Positions 6,468 through 8,643 of a stretch of DNA of 8,643 nucleotides are shown in pieces. This stretch comes from Solimonas sp041612095. GTDB lineage: Bacteria > Pseudomonadota > Gammaproteobacteria > Nevskiales > Nevskiaceae. Position 1 is the first letter of the stretch; each line of letters starts with the position of its first letter. Position numbers and translations under genes: made by a program. Below the pieces are notes generated by a model. It was not told the origin of the DNA. It made no database searches and was given only the letters and a program-made list of their open reading frames with translations. The DNA lies in the NCBI GenBank assembly GCA_041612095.1, contig JBFJJW010000139.1, positions 1 through 8,643 on the forward strand, given 5' to 3'.

Positions 6468-7123
6468 TTGCGCTTACCCTTGTTCGGCTTGCCCTTCTTC
6501 GCGGGCAACTCGTCATCATCAAGGTAACGATAGGTCTTCGCAGTTGCGCTCATCCGCAGCTCGGTGGCCTGATCGCCCTTGTTGCGGGATTTTCCTGCCG
6601 GCCGGATCTCGACGTCGCTGATCGTCACGATGCGCGGCAACGCGGCAACGCCACTGACAAAATTACCCATCTCGTGGTAACTGCCGGTAACGATGATGCG
6701 ATTCGGAATCTCGGCGTAGAAGTCCTTGGGAATCTCGCCACGGGGCTGGAACAGCTGCTCTTCCAGACTGCTCGCCACGCGGGTCTGTGAGATGTCGTTC
6801 AGCAGATTGGCGACTTCGGCCTTGCTGGGCAGCTGTCGCAGCATCGCGCCGAACGACCGCTCCATCTCTGCGAGCTGCTCGCGGTAGGCGTCAAGCGAGG
6901 CAACCTTCTTCTGCTTGCGCTCCAGTTCATCGCGCAGCCCGGGCTCTTCCGCCTTGACCGACTGCAAATCCTCGTAGACCGGCTTGACCAGTATGTAGCT
7001 GCCGCCGATCACGACAAGGATGGCCGCGAAGATGACGGCGGCAGCACGCGCCCACGGCGGCCAGCCGCCGGGATTCTGCATGTCCAGCGTGTTGAGTTGC
7101 TGGATCGCATCCTGAATGTTCAT
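6464..7123 (-). CDS. pilO: Type IV pilus inner-membrane protein PilO
   Basis: PilO (219 residues) pairs with PilN in the inner membrane, and its periplasmic domain contacts PilP to span the periplasm towards PilQ. A short cytoplasmic N-terminus precedes one transmembrane helix at about 26-46. A heptad-like charged coiled coil occupies about 50-93. The periplasmic globular domain follows, with the family-typical stretch IPNRIIVTGSYHEMGNFVSG at 139-158 and ALPRIVTISD at 161-170. The tail (208-219) is very lysine-rich and low in complexity. GGAG at 7132-7135, inside the end of pilN, lies eight bases before the ATG and supports the start. The TGA overlaps the pilP ATG as ATGA, so pilN-pilO-pilP translation is probably coupled. 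Confidence 0.95.
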   Translation of the reverse strand: MNIQDAIQQLNTLDMQNPGGWPPWARAAAVIFAAILVVIGGSYILVKPVYEDLQSVKAEEPGLRDELERKQKKVASLDAYREQLAEMERSFGAMLRQLPSKAEVANLLNDISQTRVASSLEEQLFQPRGEIPKDFYAEIPNRIIVTGSYHEMGNFVSGVAALPRIVTISDVEIRPAGKSRNKGDQATELRMSATAKTYRYLDDDELPAKKGKPNKGKRK

Positions 7124-7731
7124 TCGTCGGACTCCAACGCTGCCGCGTCAGCCAGGGCCTCGGCATCCTCGTTCACGGTGTACGCCGGCTTGGTCAGTGC
7201 TTTCACCTGCAGCTGGAACGTCGATTTCCGCGTTCGGTCCTTGTCGTTGCTCTTGATGATGATCAGGCGCGGGCCGGTAAACCATGGCGACGCGTCGAGG
7301 TTCTTCATGTAGGTCGAAATGCGGCCATTGGACTCGGCGACGCCATCCAGTGTGACTTTCGACCCCTGCTGCTTGAGCGCGGTGATCTTCACGCCATCCG
7401 GCAGCGTGTTGATGATCTCGTCAAAGAAATGCACCGTCGCCGAACGGCTGGCCTGCAGCTCCTCGATGACGCGCATGCGCGCCAACAGATTGTTGCGGAC
7501 GCGCTCCAGCTCCTGGATCTCGGTGATCTTCTGGTCCATCTCCTTGATTTCCTTCCTCAGGAAATCATTGCGGGCGACCTGATAGTCGTAAGCCCCGGTC
7601 ATGCTCATGTACGCCAACCCGACGACGGCAGCCGCGAAGGCGACGCCAATCCCCATCGTGGTGGCGAACTCCTTCTTGCGCCGCTCGCGGCGCTCCTTGC
7701 GCCAGTCGAGCAGATTGACATGTGAGGTCAT
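7120..7731 (-). CDS. pilN: Type IV pilus inner-membrane protein PilN
   Basis: PilN (203 residues) is a bitopic inner-membrane protein that forms a heterodimer with PilO and recruits PilM. The short N-terminal cytoplasmic tail carries NLLDWR at residues 6-11, the counterpart of the conserved INLLPWR motif that binds PilM, followed by a strongly basic stretch (about 11-20). One transmembrane helix spans about residues 24-44. A charged coiled coil follows at about 50-95, then a periplasmic ferredoxin-like domain at about 100-180. The C-terminus (187-203) is an acidic, alanine-rich tail. The start is supported by GAGGTG at 7737-7742, five bases before the ATG. The gene overlaps pilM upstream and pilO downstream by four bases each (ATGA). 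Confidence 0.95.
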   Translation of the reverse strand: MTSHVNLLDWRKERRERRKKEFATTMGIGVAFAAAVVGLAYMSMTGAYDYQVARNDFLRKEIKEMDQKITEIQELERVRNNLLARMRVIEELQASRSATVHFFDEIINTLPDGVKITALKQQGSKVTLDGVAESNGRISTYMKNLDASPWFTGPRLIIIKSNDKDRTRKSTFQLQVKALTKPAYTVNEDAEALADAAALESDE

Positions 7732-8643
7732 TTCTTCACCTCATCGAAGGCCCGGTAAGCCAGGCCGCAGGCAATCAACAGCGAGGATTCGTCCTTGGCC
7801 AGATTCGCCGGCTTGGCCTTGGACGATACGCTCATGCCCGCGAACGGCTTGGCCACGACCGTCGGCACCTGCAGGCGCTCCTGAATGCTCTGGTCGACGC
7901 CGGGAATATGGGCGCAGCCGCCGGCCAGAATGATCTGGTCGATGTTGTTGTACTGAGTGGCCGCCGAGAAGAAGAACTGCAGAGACCGGTCGATCTGCTG
8001 CGCCATGTCGGCGAGGAAGTGCGCGAGAACCTCGGTCTTGTAATCTTCCGCCAGGCTGCCGTCGCGCTTGGCCTTGGCGGCCTCTTCCAGGGTCATGCCG
8101 TAGTGGCGCATGATCTCCTCGGTCAGCTGCCGGCCACCGAAGGACTGATCTCGGGTGTAGATGGTCTTGAGGTCATGCAGGATCAGCACCGACGTCGTGT
8201 TGGCGCCCATATCCACCAGGGCAATTGTCTTGCCCTTGCCCTTGTCGGGCATCTGGTGCTCAAGAAACTGGGTGGCGTTCTCAAGCGCGTAGGCCTCGAC
8301 ATCAACGACCTTCGGAGTCAGGCCGGCCAGTTCCAGTGCCGCACAGCGTTGCTCCACCTGCTCCTTGTGACAGGCGGCGAGCAACACCTCGACCATTTCG
8401 CCATTCTTGCCCGCCGAACTGAGCACCTCGAAGTCGATGTTGACTTCGTCTATCGGGTAGGGGATGTACTGATCGGCCTCGGCCTTGATCTGCTCCTCCA
8501 TGTCATCTTCGGAGAGCATGGCGGGCATTTCGATCACTTTCGAGATCACCGAAGCGCCAGCCACGGCCACGGCGACATGGCGGGTACGGGTACCCGACTT
8601 GGCCACCGCGCGGCCGACCGCCTCGCCGACCAGCTTCGGATCA
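7728..8643 (-). CDS. pilM: Type IV pilus assembly protein PilM, 5'-truncated by the window edge
   Basis: PilM is a cytoplasmic actin-like ATP-binding protein that docks on the N-terminal tail of PilN and links the pilus motor to the inner-membrane alignment complex. The open frame runs without a stop to the right edge, giving 304 visible residues. Known PilM proteins are about 350 residues, so roughly 50 N-terminal residues, including the first nucleotide-binding loop, lie outside. A GTG at 8606 is the first start-like codon inside, but the residues before it (DPKLVGEAVGRA) read through in frame and continue the PilM fold, so it is internal. Visible actin-fold motifs are VDMGANTTS at about residues 143-151 of the fragment and AGGCAHIPG at about 240-248. 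The TGA stop overlaps the pilN ATG as ATGA, which suggests translational coupling. Identification is from family resemblance and gene order and is very secure. Confidence 0.96.
   Translation of the reverse strand, partial: DPKLVGEAVGRAVAKSGTRTRHVAVAVAGASVISKVIEMPAMLSEDDMEEQIKAEADQYIPYPIDEVNIDFEVLSSAGKNGEMVEVLLAACHKEQVEQRCAALELAGLTPKVVDVEAYALENATQFLEHQMPDKGKGKTIALVDMGANTTSVLILHDLKTIYTRDQSFGGRQLTEEIMRHYGMTLEEAAKAKRDGSLAEDYKTEVLAHFLADMAQQIDRSLQFFFSAATQYNNIDQIILAGGCAHIPGVDQSIQERLQVPTVVAKPFAGMSVSSKAKPANLAKDESSLLIACGLAYRAFDEVKK

Noticed and set aside
8604..8606. GTG as the pilM start
   Set aside because: The frame continues upstream to the window edge with plausible PilM residues, and the fragment is about 50 residues short of the family length.
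1..8643. A novel defence, secretion or biosynthetic system, CRISPR array, tRNA or rRNA
   Set aside because: Nearly all coding capacity is taken by conserved pil, aro and dgt genes. No array of spaced direct repeats and no RNA gene pattern could be recognised by eye.

Overview
The window is a GC-rich chromosomal segment with essentially all genes on the minus strand. Read in the direction of transcription (right to left), the order is pilM (5' end cut off by the window edge), pilN, pilO, pilP, pilQ, aroK, aroB, dgt and a REP-associated tyrosine transposase (RAYT). A short non-coding region follows, and it appears to hold the promoter and start codon of a further minus-strand gene running off the left edge. 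This gene order is familiar from Beta- and Gammaproteobacteria. The protein sequences fit that group, but I cannot name a genus.

Right part (3854-8643): the type IV pilus alignment and secretin module. PilM is the cytoplasmic actin-like protein, PilN and PilO are single-pass inner-membrane proteins, PilP is a lipoprotein and PilQ is the outer-membrane secretin. PilM/N, N/O and O/P each overlap by an ATGA, so translation is probably coupled. PilQ follows PilP after 19 bases and has its own clear ribosome binding site.

Middle part (909-3763): housekeeping genes. aroK (shikimate kinase) and aroB (3-dehydroquinate synthase) are two shikimate-pathway enzymes, and dgt is an HD-domain dNTP triphosphohydrolase. 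A textbook intrinsic terminator (10-bp perfect stem plus U5) lies between pilQ and aroK, so the pil transcript is probably separated or attenuated from aro. A shorter GC hairpin lies between aroK and aroB.

Left part (1-908): a RAYT-like gene whose HUH catalytic motif reads Ser-Phe-Gln in place of His-hydrophobic-His. Its flanks carry REP/REPIN-like inverted repeats, the best being a perfect 15-bp pair at 86-100/125-139. A sigma70-like promoter (41-70), a Shine-Dalgarno and an ATG at 6 point to the next gene.

I do not see an undescribed multi-gene system. Most of the window is ordinary conserved chromosome. The points worth a second look are the HUH-less RAYT with its flanking repeats, the intra-cluster terminator, and a small insertion next to the AroB active site.
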